Shown: one piece after another, positions 41,734 through 51,300 of the stretch
How the letters are laid out: each line of letters starts with the position of its first letter
Position numbering within the stretch: the stretch's first letter is position 1
Source: Rhizobium mayense
Lineage (GTDB): Bacteria; Pseudomonadota; Alphaproteobacteria; Rhizobiales; Rhizobiaceae
Direction of reading: 5' to 3'
DNA length: 64,000 bases
NCBI RefSeq assembly: GCF_030272705.1
Contig: NZ_JARFYM010000005.1
Coordinates: 186,001-250,000, forward strand
Translations under genes and position numbers: made by a program
The notes under the pieces: generated by a model
Seen by the model: only the letters and a program-made list of their open reading frames with translations
Databases searched by the model: none
Told to the model about the DNA's origin: nothing

Positions 41734-44244
41734 GTGGACAAAATCGATTCAGAGCGCCGCGTTGCCTTGCCTGCCCCCTTCATCCGCTGGTTTACGGAGA
41801 AGGGGTGGCAGCCGCGTGTCCATCAGCTCGAATTGTTGGCTCGCGCCGAGGCCGGCGAGAGCACCTTGCTGATTGCGCCGACCGGGGCGGGCAAGACCTT
41901 GGCCGGATTTCTGCCTTCGCTCACCGATCTGACCCGCCGCGGCAAGATTCCGCCCGGCTCGGCTTTCACCGGCATTCACACACTCTACATCTCGCCGCTA
42001 AAGGCGCTGGCCGTCGATATCGAGCGCAACCTGATGAAGCCGGTCACGGAGATGGGCCTGCCGGTCTCCGTCGAAAACCGCACCGGCGATACACCCAGCG
42101 GTAAGCGCCAACGCCAGAAACTCAACCCGCCGGACATTCTGCTGACGACGCCGGAGCAGGTGGCGCTGCTGCTCGCCAACAGCGAGGCGGAGCGTTTCTT
42201 CAAGGATTTGAAATACATCGTCCTCGACGAACTGCATTCTCTTGTGACGTCGAAACGCGGCCATATGCTCTCGCTCGGCCTTGCGCGCCTCCGCAAGCTT
42301 GCGCCCAATCTGCAAACCATCGGTCTGTCGGCAACGGTTGCCCAGCCGATGGACCTGCAGAAATGGTTGGTGGCGCAGGAGGAGGGGGCGGAGCGGCATG
42401 CCGGCCTGGTCATGGTCGACGGTGGTGCGAAACCTGATATTTCAATCCTCAAGACCGACGAACACATCCCCTGGTCCGGCCACTCCGCCAAATATGCCGT
42501 CCCCGATATCTATCGCGAGTTGAAGGAGCATCGGACGACGCTTCTCTTCGTCAACACGCGTTCTCAGGCGGAAATGCTGTTTCAGGAACTGTGGTCGGCA
42601 AACGACGACAATCTGCCGATCGCGCTGCATCATGGCTCGCTCGATGTCGGACAGCGCCGCCGGGTCGAAGCCGCCATGGCCGCCAACAAGCTGCGTGCCG
42701 TCGTCGCCACCTCGACTCTCGATCTCGGCATAGATTGGGGCGATGTCGATCTCGTCATCCATGTCGGCGCGCCGAAAGGCGCCTCGCGCCTCGCCCAGCG
42801 CATCGGCCGCGCCAATCACCGCATGGACGAGCCGTCTAAAGCGATCCTTGTGCCAGCCAATCGTTTCGAAGTGATGGAATGTCAGGCGGCCCTCGACGCC
42901 AATTATATTGGCGCGCAGGATACGCCGCCGGTTGGCGCCGGAGCCCTTGACGCCCTTGCTCAACATATCCTCGGCATGGCCTGCGCCGAACCCTTCGACA
43001 TGCTGGAGCTCTATGATGAGATCCGCAGTGCCTCACCCTATGCCGACCTATCCTGGGAGACGTTCGAGCGCATTGTCGATTTCGTCGCCACCGGCGGCTA
43101 TGCCTTGCGCACCTATGAACGTTATGCCCGCATCCGCAAGACGCCGGAGGGCCGCTGGCGTGTCTCCAATCCGCTGGTGGCGCAGCAATATCGCCTGAAT
43201 CTCGGCACTATCGTCGAAGAGGCAATGCTGAACATCCGGCTGGTGAAGCGCAATGCGCTGGGGTCGCTCGGTCGCGGCGGTGCGCCCCTCGGCAAGGTAG
43301 AGGAGTATTTTCTCGAACAGCTTTCGCCCGGGGATACGTTTCTCTTCTCCGGCAAGGTGCTGCGTTTCGAAGGCATCCGCGAGAATGAGTGCCTGGCCTC
43401 GCAGGCCTTTTCCATGGACCCGAAAATCCCCTCCTATGCCGGCGGCAAATTTCCGCTGTCCACCTATCTCGCCGATCAGGTGCGCACGATGATCGCCGAT
43501 CCCGATCGCCGGCATCGTTTACCGGATCAGGTGCGCGACTGGCTCGAGCTGCAGAAGGACAAGTCGTTGCTTCCCAAGCGCGACGAGCTGCTGATAGAGA
43601 CGTTTCCGCGCGGCAGCCGCGCCTATTTGGTTGCCTATCCCTTCGAGGGGCGGCTGGCGCATCAGACGCTCGGCATGTTGCTGACGCGGCGGCTGGAGCG
43701 GGCAGGTGCAAAGCCCTTGGGCTTTGTTGCGACGGATTATTCGCTCGCCATTTGGGGGCTGGAAGACTTGGGCCTGATGATCGCCAATGGCCGTCTCAGC
43801 CTCTCAGACCTCTTCGACGAGGACATGCTCGGCGACGATCTCGAAGCCTGGCTCGATGAATCCTTCCTGCTGAAACGCACATTCCGCAATTGCGCCGTTA
43901 TTGCCGGCTTGATCGAGCGCCGCCATCCCGGCAAGGAAAAGACCGGCCGGCAGGTAACCGTGTCGGCCGATCTGATCTATGACGTGCTGCGCAGCCATGA
44001 GCCGGACCATATATTGATGCAGGCGACCCGGCAGGATGCGGCCACGGGCCTTTTGGACATTGGCCGTCTTGGGGATATGCTGAAGCGAATCAAGGGGCAT
44101 ATCACCCACCGCGCGCTGGACCATATTTCGCCGCTCGCCGTGCCGGTGATGCTGGAGATCGGCAAAGTGCCGGTGCCGGGCGAGGCTCATGATGTGGTGC
44201 TGGCGGAAGCGGCTGACGATCTGATCCGCGAGGCGATGGAATAA
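41734..44244 (+). CDS. ligase-associated DNA damage response DEXH-box helicase (Lhr-like)
   Basis: The 836-residue protein is an Lhr-type superfamily 2 helicase. It has Walker A APTGAGKTLAGFLP, motif II VLDELHSL, motif III GLSATVAQP, and C-terminal motifs HHGSLDVGQRR and ATSTLDLGIDWGDVDLVIHVGAPKGASRLAQRIGRANHR split across two blocks. A long Lhr C-terminal region follows. It belongs to the set encoded with an ATP-dependent ligase, an exonuclease and PdeM. The start is GTG 41734. Only PdeM follows here; the other two partners are not in the window. Confidence 0.93.
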   Translation: MDKIDSERRVALPAPFIRWFTEKGWQPRVHQLELLARAEAGESTLLIAPTGAGKTLAGFLPSLTDLTRRGKIPPGSAFTGIHTLYISPLKALAVDIERNLMKPVTEMGLPVSVENRTGDTPSGKRQRQKLNPPDILLTTPEQVALLLANSEAERFFKDLKYIVLDELHSLVTSKRGHMLSLGLARLRKLAPNLQTIGLSATVAQPMDLQKWLVAQEEGAERHAGLVMVDGGAKPDISILKTDEHIPWSGHSAKYAVPDIYRELKEHRTTLLFVNTRSQAEMLFQELWSANDDNLPIALHHGSLDVGQRRRVEAAMAANKLRAVVATSTLDLGIDWGDVDLVIHVGAPKGASRLAQRIGRANHRMDEPSKAILVPANRFEVMECQAALDANYIGAQDTPPVGAGALDALAQHILGMACAEPFDMLELYDEIRSASPYADLSWETFERIVDFVATGGYALRTYERYARIRKTPEGRWRVSNPLVAQQYRLNLGTIVEEAMLNIRLVKRNALGSLGRGGAPLGKVEEYFLEQLSPGDTFLFSGKVLRFEGIRENECLASQAFSMDPKIPSYAGGKFPLSTYLADQVRTMIADPDRRHRLPDQVRDWLELQKDKSLLPKRDELLIETFPRGSRAYLVAYPFEGRLAHQTLGMLLTRRLERAGAKPLGFVATDYSLAIWGLEDLGLMIANGRLSLSDLFDEDMLGDDLEAWLDESFLLKRTFRNCAVIAGLIERRHPGKEKTGRQVTVSADLIYDVLRSHEPDHILMQATRQDAATGLLDIGRLGDMLKRIKGHITHRALDHISPLAVPVMLEIGKVPVPGEAHDVVLAEAADDLIREAME

Positions 44245-44252
44245 GGCATAGT

Positions 44253-44290
44253 CCCGAAAAGTGTGAAGCGGTTTTCGGACAAGATCATGC
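44253..44290. repeat. dispersed rhizobial intergenic repeat
   Basis: CCGAAAA and TTTTCGG, 11 bases apart (GTGTGAAGCGG between), followed by ACAAGATCATGC. Sequences of this form are very common between genes of Rhizobium and its relatives; I recognise it from memory and cannot search. It lies between the helicase gene and pdeM. Confidence 0.65.
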
Positions 44291-44312
44291 CAAACGACGA
44301 AGGTAGACTAAA

Positions 44313-45056
44313 TTGATGAACCGCCTGGCGCTTGCGCGAGAGATGAACGGCCCGTTCCGGAACGGCTTGACCCCGGCCTCGGGTGTCGAGACCGCCGTTC
44401 ACGGCGTCGCCGCCGTCTGCGATCCGCTGGGCGCGCTCTATCTGCCGGATGCCGGCATCCTCGTCGTTTCCGATCTGCATCTGGAAAAGGGGGCAGCCTT
44501 CGCGCGCCGTGGCATGCTGCTGCCGCCTTACGACACGCTGGCGACGCTGACCGTGCTTGCCGCCGTCATTTCCCGCTACGATCCGAAACTCGTCGTCTCG
44601 CTCGGCGACAATTTCCACGACCGCGTCGGCTCGCAACACCTGCCGGAGGAGTTCCGCAGCCTGATCGTCAACATGGCGCGCGGCCGCGAATGGATATGGA
44701 TCAACGGCAACCACGATCCGGATGGTACGGTCGATCTGCCCGGTCGCTCCGTCGATGAGATGCATTATGGCGGATTGACCTTCCGCCACGAACCGGGGGG
44801 CGGCCAGCAGGCCGGCGAGATCGCCGGCCATCTGCATCCGTCCGCCACTGTCCGTCGTCGCGATAAATCCGTCCGGCGCCCGTGTTTTGCCACCGACGGC
44901 GCCCGCCTGCTGATGCCGGCTTTCGGCACCATGGCCGGCGGGCTGGACTTGCGTCACAAGGCCATGGCCGGCCTGTTCGACCGGGAAAGTCTCATCGCCC
45001 ACGTGCTTGGCCGCGACCGCATCTATTCGGTGCGGTTCGGCAATCTTTCAGCTTAG
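44313..45056 (+). CDS. pdeM: ligase-associated DNA damage response endonuclease PdeM
   Basis: The 247-residue metallophosphoesterase has the five-block calcineurin-like pattern: LVVSDLHLEKG, VVSLGDNFHD, WINGNHDPDG, GEIAGHLHPS. PdeM belongs to the ligase-helicase-exonuclease repair set and is thought to be a metal-dependent nuclease or phosphodiesterase. It follows the helicase gene after 68 bp on the same strand. Its last 4 bp overlap the end of the convergent DHFR-like gene. Confidence 0.92.
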   Translation: MMNRLALAREMNGPFRNGLTPASGVETAVHGVAAVCDPLGALYLPDAGILVVSDLHLEKGAAFARRGMLLPPYDTLATLTVLAAVISRYDPKLVVSLGDNFHDRVGSQHLPEEFRSLIVNMARGREWIWINGNHDPDGTVDLPGRSVDEMHYGGLTFRHEPGGGQQAGEIAGHLHPSATVRRRDKSVRRPCFATDGARLLMPAFGTMAGGLDLRHKAMAGLFDRESLIAHVLGRDRIYSVRFGNLSA

Positions 45057-45613
45057 GCGGCCTTCGCAGGCTCGTAACGCAGGATCACTGCGCCGGTCTT
45101 AAGCGGTTTGGATTCGAGTAGCTTCATTGGAATCTGTTCTGCCGCCGGCTTGAAATGCGGGTTGCCGCTGCCGAGAACGACAGGGACGAGGCAGATGCGG
45201 ATTTCGTCCACTAACGCCGCTTTCAAAAGCGTATCCGCCACTTCGGCGCTACCGAAGACGAATATGGTCTTGCCCGGCTCTTCTTTCAGTTTTCTGACCT
45301 CGGTGACGATGTCGCGAACGACGCGACTATTGTTCCACTCCGCCTTGTCCATCGTCCGCGAGGCGGCGATCTTGGCGATGCCGTTCATATAGGCGGCGAT
45401 CTCGGGCGCTTCGGGCGCAGTCGGCCAGTAGGCGGCCATGCCTTCATAGGTCTTGCGGCCAAAGATCAAAAGATCGCCTTCCTGGCCGAGGTCCTTCGCG
45501 TAACGCTCCAGCTCGTCGCCCCAGGCGAGCATGTGGAAGTCCAAGTCCCAAGGCTTCGTGCCCTCGAAATATCCATCGAGTGTCATGAGATTCCAGACAA
45601 CAAGCTTCCTCAT
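45053..45613 (-). CDS. dihydrofolate reductase-like (RibD C-terminal) family protein
   Basis: The 186-residue product starts at ATG 45613 behind GGAGGAG. It matches the RibD C-terminal/DHFR-like family: RKLVVWNLMTLDGYFEG, DLLIFGRKTYEGMAAYW, KTIFVFGSAEVADTLLKAALVDEIRICLVPVVLGSG. The true substrate is unknown; it is not the main DHFR. It is divergent from an HxlR regulator, a frequent pairing in which the regulator represses a reductase or reductase-like gene. Confidence 0.9.
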   Translation of the reverse strand: MRKLVVWNLMTLDGYFEGTKPWDLDFHMLAWGDELERYAKDLGQEGDLLIFGRKTYEGMAAYWPTAPEAPEIAAYMNGIAKIAASRTMDKAEWNNSRVVRDIVTEVRKLKEEPGKTIFVFGSAEVADTLLKAALVDEIRICLVPVVLGSGNPHFKPAAEQIPMKLLESKPLKTGAVILRYEPAKAA

Positions 45614-45724
45614 CGGTCTCCTCCTTCGTGATAACCGTATCATAGTCAAAACTGGTTGCTAAAAGCAAGCAGTTGAAAATTAGCGTGACTGGTGGCAAAG
45701 TGCAAGCAGTTTTTGGAGATCCTT

Positions 45725-46228
45725 ATGGACGCGCTCAATCGCTCCGGCTGCCCGATCAATCTGACCCTGGAAATCCTCGGTGACCGCTGGAGCCTGATCA
45801 TCATACGGGACATTATGTTCGGCAATCGCCGACATTTTCGCGAGCTGTTGCAGAACTCGGAGGAAGGTATCGCCTCCAATATCCTCGCCGACCGGCTGAA
45901 GCGGCTGGTCGAGCGTGGACTTTTGACCCGCGACGGCGATCCGACCCACAAACAGAAAGCCGTCTACAGCCTCACCGAGATGGCGATCGATCTCGTGCCG
46001 CTCTTCGCCCATATAGGCGCCTGGGGCCGCAAGCATCTGCCGGTTTCGGAAGAACTGTCGATCCGGGCGGAACTGCTGGAAGATGGCGGTCCGAAGCTCT
46101 GGGAGGATTTCATGGATGAGCTGAGGGCGAAGCATCTGGGCAAGGTGTTGCCACCGGGTACACCCTCGGTGCTCGGCCGGCTGACCCAAGCCTATCTGGA
46201 TGTGGTCGAGCGCAAGAGGAGCGCCTGA
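45725..46228 (+). CDS. HxlR family transcriptional regulator
   Basis: The 167-residue protein has the HxlR winged helix: CPINLTLEILGDRWSLIIIRDIMFGNRRHFRELL split at the cysteine, SNILADRLKRLVERGLLTRD and YSLTEMAIDLVPLF. The N-terminal cysteine could act as a redox or electrophile sensor, as in other HxlR proteins. ATG 45725 follows GGAG at 7 bp; an upstream ATG at 45692 adds 11 codons. It is divergent from the DHFR-like gene, its probable target. Confidence 0.92.
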   Translation: MDALNRSGCPINLTLEILGDRWSLIIIRDIMFGNRRHFRELLQNSEEGIASNILADRLKRLVERGLLTRDGDPTHKQKAVYSLTEMAIDLVPLFAHIGAWGRKHLPVSEELSIRAELLEDGGPKLWEDFMDELRAKHLGKVLPPGTPSVLGRLTQAYLDVVERKRSA

Positions 46229-47038
46229 TCAGCTCTTCCGGAACACGAAGCTTGCCGTCCATCCCGTAATCAGCGCCAGAAGCACGGAAAGCGCGCCGTA
46301 AGTGATCGGCCGCTCATGCGCGGCGTCGGTGATGGTCTGTTCGATGCCTGTTTTGATGACGCGCAGCGGCAAGGACCTTTCCGTCAGGAATTTGCCACTC
46401 TTGAAGAGATAAGCGCGCACTATATGCACGCCGTTCGGCACGTCGGCCGGAAGCCTGAGTGTTGCCCTGAAGAGGCTGGAACTCACGAAGCGCACGCCGG
46501 CTGGATCGCTCTCATAAAGACCGCGCACCATCTGCAGCCGCCGGAAGGCCTGTCGAAATTCCGGGACATCGGCGCCGCTGCCGACGAAACCGACCGGGGT
46601 CAGCTGAATATGTTCCATGCCGATGCCGCGGTCGTTCAGTTCGAGCGGTGCGGTAATGTAGTCGACGGCACGCGTGCTCGACAGCGAATAGGCCTGTGGC
46701 ACATGTTCGAAGGTCATTGACCGGGTGTTGACCCAGATGCCGAAGATGCGTTCCTTCTTGCGCACGGTGGCATTTTGGCGCGGCCCTTCCAGCACGACGA
46801 CGACGTCATATTGGCCGATCGCCAGAAGCAGCTGGTCGGTATTGGAAAGCGCGCCGAAGATCGTCAGGTCGGCGCCGGTGAAGTCGGAGGTGATGGCGAT
46901 TTCGCTGGTGGAAGTGCCGATCTCCATCGTCTCGCGCGCCGTTGTGGACGTGGTCGGCTGATCCAGGAGCACCTGCGCCTCCGCGCTCAATGGCGCAAGC
47001 AGGAGACCGGCAGCAAGGAGCAGACCGATACGTTTCAT
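46229..47038 (-). CDS. TIGR02186 family periplasmic/membrane protein
   Basis: The 269-residue product has a signal peptide (LLLAAGLLLAPLSAEA), a long extracytoplasmic domain with IGTSTSEIAITSDFTGADLTIFGAL and GPRQNATVRKKERIFGIWVN, and a C-terminal membrane anchor (YGALSVLLALITGWTASFVF). This matches the conserved alphaproteobacterial family TIGR02186. Its start overlaps the TauE gene stop by ATGA, so the two are probably a functional pair. The role is unknown, but a sulfur-related export function follows from context. Confidence 0.87.
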   Translation of the reverse strand: MKRIGLLLAAGLLLAPLSAEAQVLLDQPTTSTTARETMEIGTSTSEIAITSDFTGADLTIFGALSNTDQLLLAIGQYDVVVVLEGPRQNATVRKKERIFGIWVNTRSMTFEHVPQAYSLSSTRAVDYITAPLELNDRGIGMEHIQLTPVGFVGSGADVPEFRQAFRRLQMVRGLYESDPAGVRFVSSSLFRATLRLPADVPNGVHIVRAYLFKSGKFLTERSLPLRVIKTGIEQTITDAAHERPITYGALSVLLALITGWTASFVFRKS

Positions 47039-47961
47039 TGGCCCGTTCCTTCGAGCACGATTGAATAGATATCGGCCGGCGTGACTACCAGCGCGATCGC
47101 CAGACGAAGGCCGACGGCAAGCACGAGGAGGCCGAGCAGGGCGCGAAGCTGTTCGCCGCGCAGCTTCTGGCCGACGCGCACGCCATATTGCGCGCCGACG
47201 ACGCCTGCCACCATCAGCAGGAAGGCCAGCACGATATCGACGGAATAGTTGGTAGCCGCCTGGACGATGGTCGTATAGGCGGTGACGAAAATGATTTGGA
47301 ACAGCGAAGTGCCGACCACGACATTGGTCGGGATGCGCAGCAGATAGATCATCGCCGGCACCATGATAAAGCCGCCGCCGACACCCATGACCGATGTCAG
47401 GATGCCGATGGCGAAGCCGAGGACGATCACGGGAATGACGCTCAGATAGATCTTCGATTTCTTGAAACGCATCTTCAGCGGCAGGCGGTGCACCCAGCTG
47501 TGATGGCCCGGCCTGCGGGGCATGGCCGGCTCGTTGCGGGCGGCGCGGCGCATCGCATTCAGGCTTTCCCATAGCATCAACCCGCCGATCGTGCCGAGAA
47601 AGACGACGTAGAGAAGCGAGATGAAGAGATCGAGCTGACCGATGCGCCTGAGCAGCGAGAAGATCCAGATGCCGAGGGTGGCGCCGGCGAGACCGCCGAT
47701 CAGCAGCACCGTTCCGAGCTTCATATCCAGCGTGCCTCGGCGGAAATGCGTAATGGCGCCCGAGATCGACGAGGCGACAACCTGGTTGGCGCCGGTGGCG
47801 ACGGCGACGACGGGCGGGATGTTGTAGAAGATCAAGAGGGGCGTGATCAGAAAGCCGCCGCCGACACCGAACATGCCGGAGAGAAATCCAACGGCTGCGC
47901 CCATGCCGAGAATAATGAAGATATTCACCGACAGTTCTGCGATCGGCAGATAGATCGTCAC
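47035..47961 (-). CDS. TauE/SafE family sulfite exporter-like protein
   Basis: The roughly 308-residue protein has eight membrane segments in two TauE halves with the motif GMFGVGGGFLITPLL and its repeat GVGGGFIMVPAMIYLL. Family members export sulfite, sulfonates or related anions. I favour a GTG start at 47961 (family-like TIYLPIAELSVN), with GGGA upstream; an ATG at 47994 in the same frame is also possible. It overlaps the TIGR02186 gene downstream. Confidence 0.9.
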   Translation of the reverse strand: MTIYLPIAELSVNIFIILGMGAAVGFLSGMFGVGGGFLITPLLIFYNIPPVVAVATGANQVVASSISGAITHFRRGTLDMKLGTVLLIGGLAGATLGIWIFSLLRRIGQLDLFISLLYVVFLGTIGGLMLWESLNAMRRAARNEPAMPRRPGHHSWVHRLPLKMRFKKSKIYLSVIPVIVLGFAIGILTSVMGVGGGFIMVPAMIYLLRIPTNVVVGTSLFQIIFVTAYTTIVQAATNYSVDIVLAFLLMVAGVVGAQYGVRVGQKLRGEQLRALLGLLVLAVGLRLAIALVVTPADIYSIVLEGTGQ

Positions 47962-48355
47962 GGTCTGATCCCAGTTGCAGGTATCCGAACGCAAACGACC
48001 GGGTACCTGTGGACAATTTCCCCTTTAAACAGACGATTCTAATCTGAAATGATTGCCAGAGCCTTATGAAAAAGCATGGCGCCCTTCAGCTGTCGAAGTC
48101 TTTGTTCCAATCTAACGCGGCATTTTCCACGATTGTGTGACGAATTTTGTCACAAGGCAAAGCCGGCGGGAGGCGGGAGCTTGCCGTTGATGAAAGCGCT
48201 CAAACATGCCGACGATTTGATCATGCAATCGGCAACCGAAGGGGAAAGGCACAAAGAGAAAACGTGCCTCGGCCTGCACGATGCGACTCGAGATCGCGCA
48301 TCGCTGCAGCAGCGGATTCGAAGGCTTCATCTCGATCGGAAATGAAGCCTTCGGG
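47962..48355. other. intergenic region between TauE and PodJ-like genes
   Basis: The gap of about 390 bp holds the TauE upstream region, an imperfect palindrome TGTGAC-N7-GTCACA at 48136-48154 and a 12-bp inverted repeat at 48319-48353 just after the PodJ-like stop. The short frames here show no recognisable product. Confidence 0.6.
48319..48353 (-). terminator. hairpin after the PodJ-like gene
   Basis: CGAAGGCTTCAT and ATGAAGCCTTCG (12 bp each) around an 11-base loop, 3 bp past the stop. There is no T tract after it on the minus strand, so it may be an mRNA-stabilising hairpin and not a classic terminator. Confidence 0.55.
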
Positions 48356-51300
48356 TTATTTGTTGCGGGCAAGAAGTTCCTTGACGACCCGATCGGTCAC
48401 CTTGCCGTCCTGCGGCAGGCCGACCGATTTCTGGAAGCTCTTCAACGCGGCGACGGTCTTCTCGCCCATATTGCCATCAGGCGTACCGGCGTCGAAACCG
48501 TTATTGTTGAGGATCGCCTGGATGTTGCGGATCGCTTTCTTCATGTCGATCGAGGCGGTGTTGACGCCTTTGCCGGTTGTCCATTCCTCGGGGATAGTCG
48601 TGCCGTTCGCCTTGGCGTCGAGCGGCTGCGCCTTCCAGAGATCGACCTTGGCGCGGGCGCTTTCGAGCTCATCCTGCTTCATGGCGTTCGCCACTTCGTC
48701 GCGCTTCTGCGCGGCGTCCTTGTCGCCACCCTTGGCGGCAATCGCGAACCATTTGTAGGACTCCTGCAGGTCCTGTTTCACGCCGTTGCCGCGCGCATAA
48801 AGGATGGCGAGGTTGAACTGGCTGTCGGACACGCCGAGATTGGCCGCCTTGATGAACCAGTTCGCCGCCGTCGTATAGTCCTGCGGACCCGCAGCGCCGG
48901 AAGCGTAGAGAACGGCGAGGTTGTGCATGGCGCTGGCATTGCCCTGACTAGCCGCCTGCTCGTAATAGTCTTTGGCCTTGGCGAGGTCGCGGTCGAGGCC
49001 ATTGCCCTTTTCGTACATGCTGGCAAGCCGGTACTGGGCCGGCGCGAACCCCTTGTCGGCGGAAAGCTGATACCAGTTTGCCGCCTGCTTGAGGTCGGCC
49101 GTAACGCCGCGGCCGTCGGTATAGCGCGCGCCGATTTCGAACAGCGCGACGGGATCGCCGGACTTGGCGGCGGCAACGAGCGTCGGTGGCTGGATGCCGT
49201 CAGGCACGGTGATCGCAGCCGCTGGAGCGGATGCCGGCATGGCAGCGGGCGCGGCGGTCGTAGTGGCATTGGCGGGTACGAAGGCTGCGGTTTGCTGAAC
49301 GGGCGCGGCGCTGCCGGCCGGCGTCAGTGTTTCGCTGGCCTGATTGCCGTCTAGGGGCGCGGCGGTCGTCAGATGATCGTTCGCCTGCGCGACAGCCGGA
49401 TTGGCTGGCGCGGGAGAAGACTGCGCGGCTCCTCCGCTGTCGGCGCTCGACGCCTCAGTCGTCGATGCCTGGCTGGCTGGCGCGTTCTTTGCCGCCTGAA
49501 CCGCCGGTGCTGGCATCTGCGCTGCATTGGCGGAGGCACCGTTTGTCGCGGCAGCGTCGGCGGCCGAGCTCAGCACCGAGATTTCGGCCGGCGGTGGCGC
49601 CTTCTGGCCACGCGTCAGCGTATTGACCAAGGGGAAGGCCATGATCGCGAGCAGGGCTGCGCCGACAGCAAGCAGGATTGGCCGGCGGAAGCGCGAGAAT
49701 GCGCCGCGCTTCTTTTCGCCGTTCTTAGCCGAAGGAGCCGAGCGCTGCGTTTGGTCCACTTCCATTGCGGCCGCCTGGGCGGCCCGGCGTGCGGCGGCAA
49801 TATAGTCGGCGCGCTCGTTTTCGTTCGGCTGTTTGGCCGTGCCGTTGCGCGCCGCATTTTGGCTGGCACGCACGCGCTCCAGGATCTTCTTGATATCAGG
49901 TGCGCCGGAGCCCGGCTCGAGCAGCTCATTCGCCTCCTCGGCTGGCATCATGTCGACCGGATCGATCGACGGCGCCTGCTCGATGACGGGCCGGTCGGGC
50001 AGGAAGATCGGTTCGGCCTTCTCGGGCATGAAAAAGCGTCTGCCGAGGCTGGCGAGCAGGCTGGTTTTCGCCCCGTCCTTCTTCGCAGCGGCCTTGATTT
50101 CCGCCTTGGTGACGGCATCGACCGCTTGCGCGACGACGGTTTCCGGTGATGCCACGGTTTCGGCGGGCGCGACGGTGCGGATGATCGGTCCTGCCTTATG
50201 TGGTGCGGCCAAAGGCGGTTTCACCGTCGACGTGTCGGCGTGAGCGAAAGCATCACTGTCGAATTTGGCGGCGGGCATCGTCGGCGCCGGCTGGCGATGT
50301 TCCATATGGTCCAACCGGTCGGCGATCTGCAGCAGCGTGTCGTGCAAAGCCTCGAATGTGCGGTGGGTTCGCTCGTCGCTGCTGCGGCTGAGGTCTTCGA
50401 GATGGCGAAGGTCTTCCGCGAGCGCGGTCATCGCCGACATGTCGGCGGCAGGCACGCCATGACCAAGCATACCTTCGCGCGAATAGGCTTCGACCACGGC
50501 TTCTGCAGCGTGCCGGGCCGCCTCGATGATATATTCGTCATTGGTCGCCATGTAATCTTCGATCGCGCTCATGCGACGGTCGAAATCGGCGGGAATGTGG
50601 TCGGCGGCGGCCCGCGGCTCGCTCATCAGCAGCGTCGAGAGATGAGCGATCTGTTCTTCGAGATGGCGCAGCGCCCGTGTATCGGTCGGCGGGGCCGCCG
50701 TGCTCGCCTCCAGCCGCGCGGCGATATCGGAAAGACGGCCCTCCAGCCGACGGACCGCGCCATCGTCTACGTTTGTGGCCGGATGCGGCGGATGAAAGTC
50801 GATTTCGTCGATGCGCCGCGCCAGATAATCCAGCCGTTCGGCCAGCGCATGGTCGACCGAGCCCTGTTCCAGTGCATCGATCTTGCGGGAGATATCAGCG
50901 AGGTGGCTGACAAGCTCCGGCTGCGGTGCCGCCTTCTGCGAGCGCTCCATTAGATAGGAGAGCTGATCCAGGCGCTCTTCCAGCCGGGCCGCGGCCTTGG
51001 CATTGCCGAGTTCGTCGATGCGCATCGCCAGCGCCTCGAGGCGTCCGGAAAGGTCGTCCGCCGGCTGGCGCCGGGCTGCGTCGCGGCTCATCATGTCGAT
51101 CTGGTCGGCAAGGCCGCTGATGCGGCCTTCGAGCCGCTGCATGGCCTGGTCCTGCGGCTGAATCATGCCGCCGAGGCTTTCCATGGCGTTGGCGATCGAC
51201 AGCAGCTTGTTTTCCAGCGCATGCACGGCGGGGCTGTCGCTCATGCTGCCCAGATGCTGCTTGATGTCGTCGAGGCGGTAAGCGAGCGATACCAGCTCGT

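Noticed and set aside
47039..48016. Upstream extension of the TIGR02186 frame through the TauE gene
   Set aside because: The frame stays open but reads out of phase across a well-supported TauE gene. The signal peptide at 47038 marks the true start.
48136..48154. TGTGAC-N7-GTCACA resembling a CRP site
   Set aside because: The spacing does not fit the CRP consensus (TGTGA-N6-TCACA), so it is only mentioned as a palindrome.
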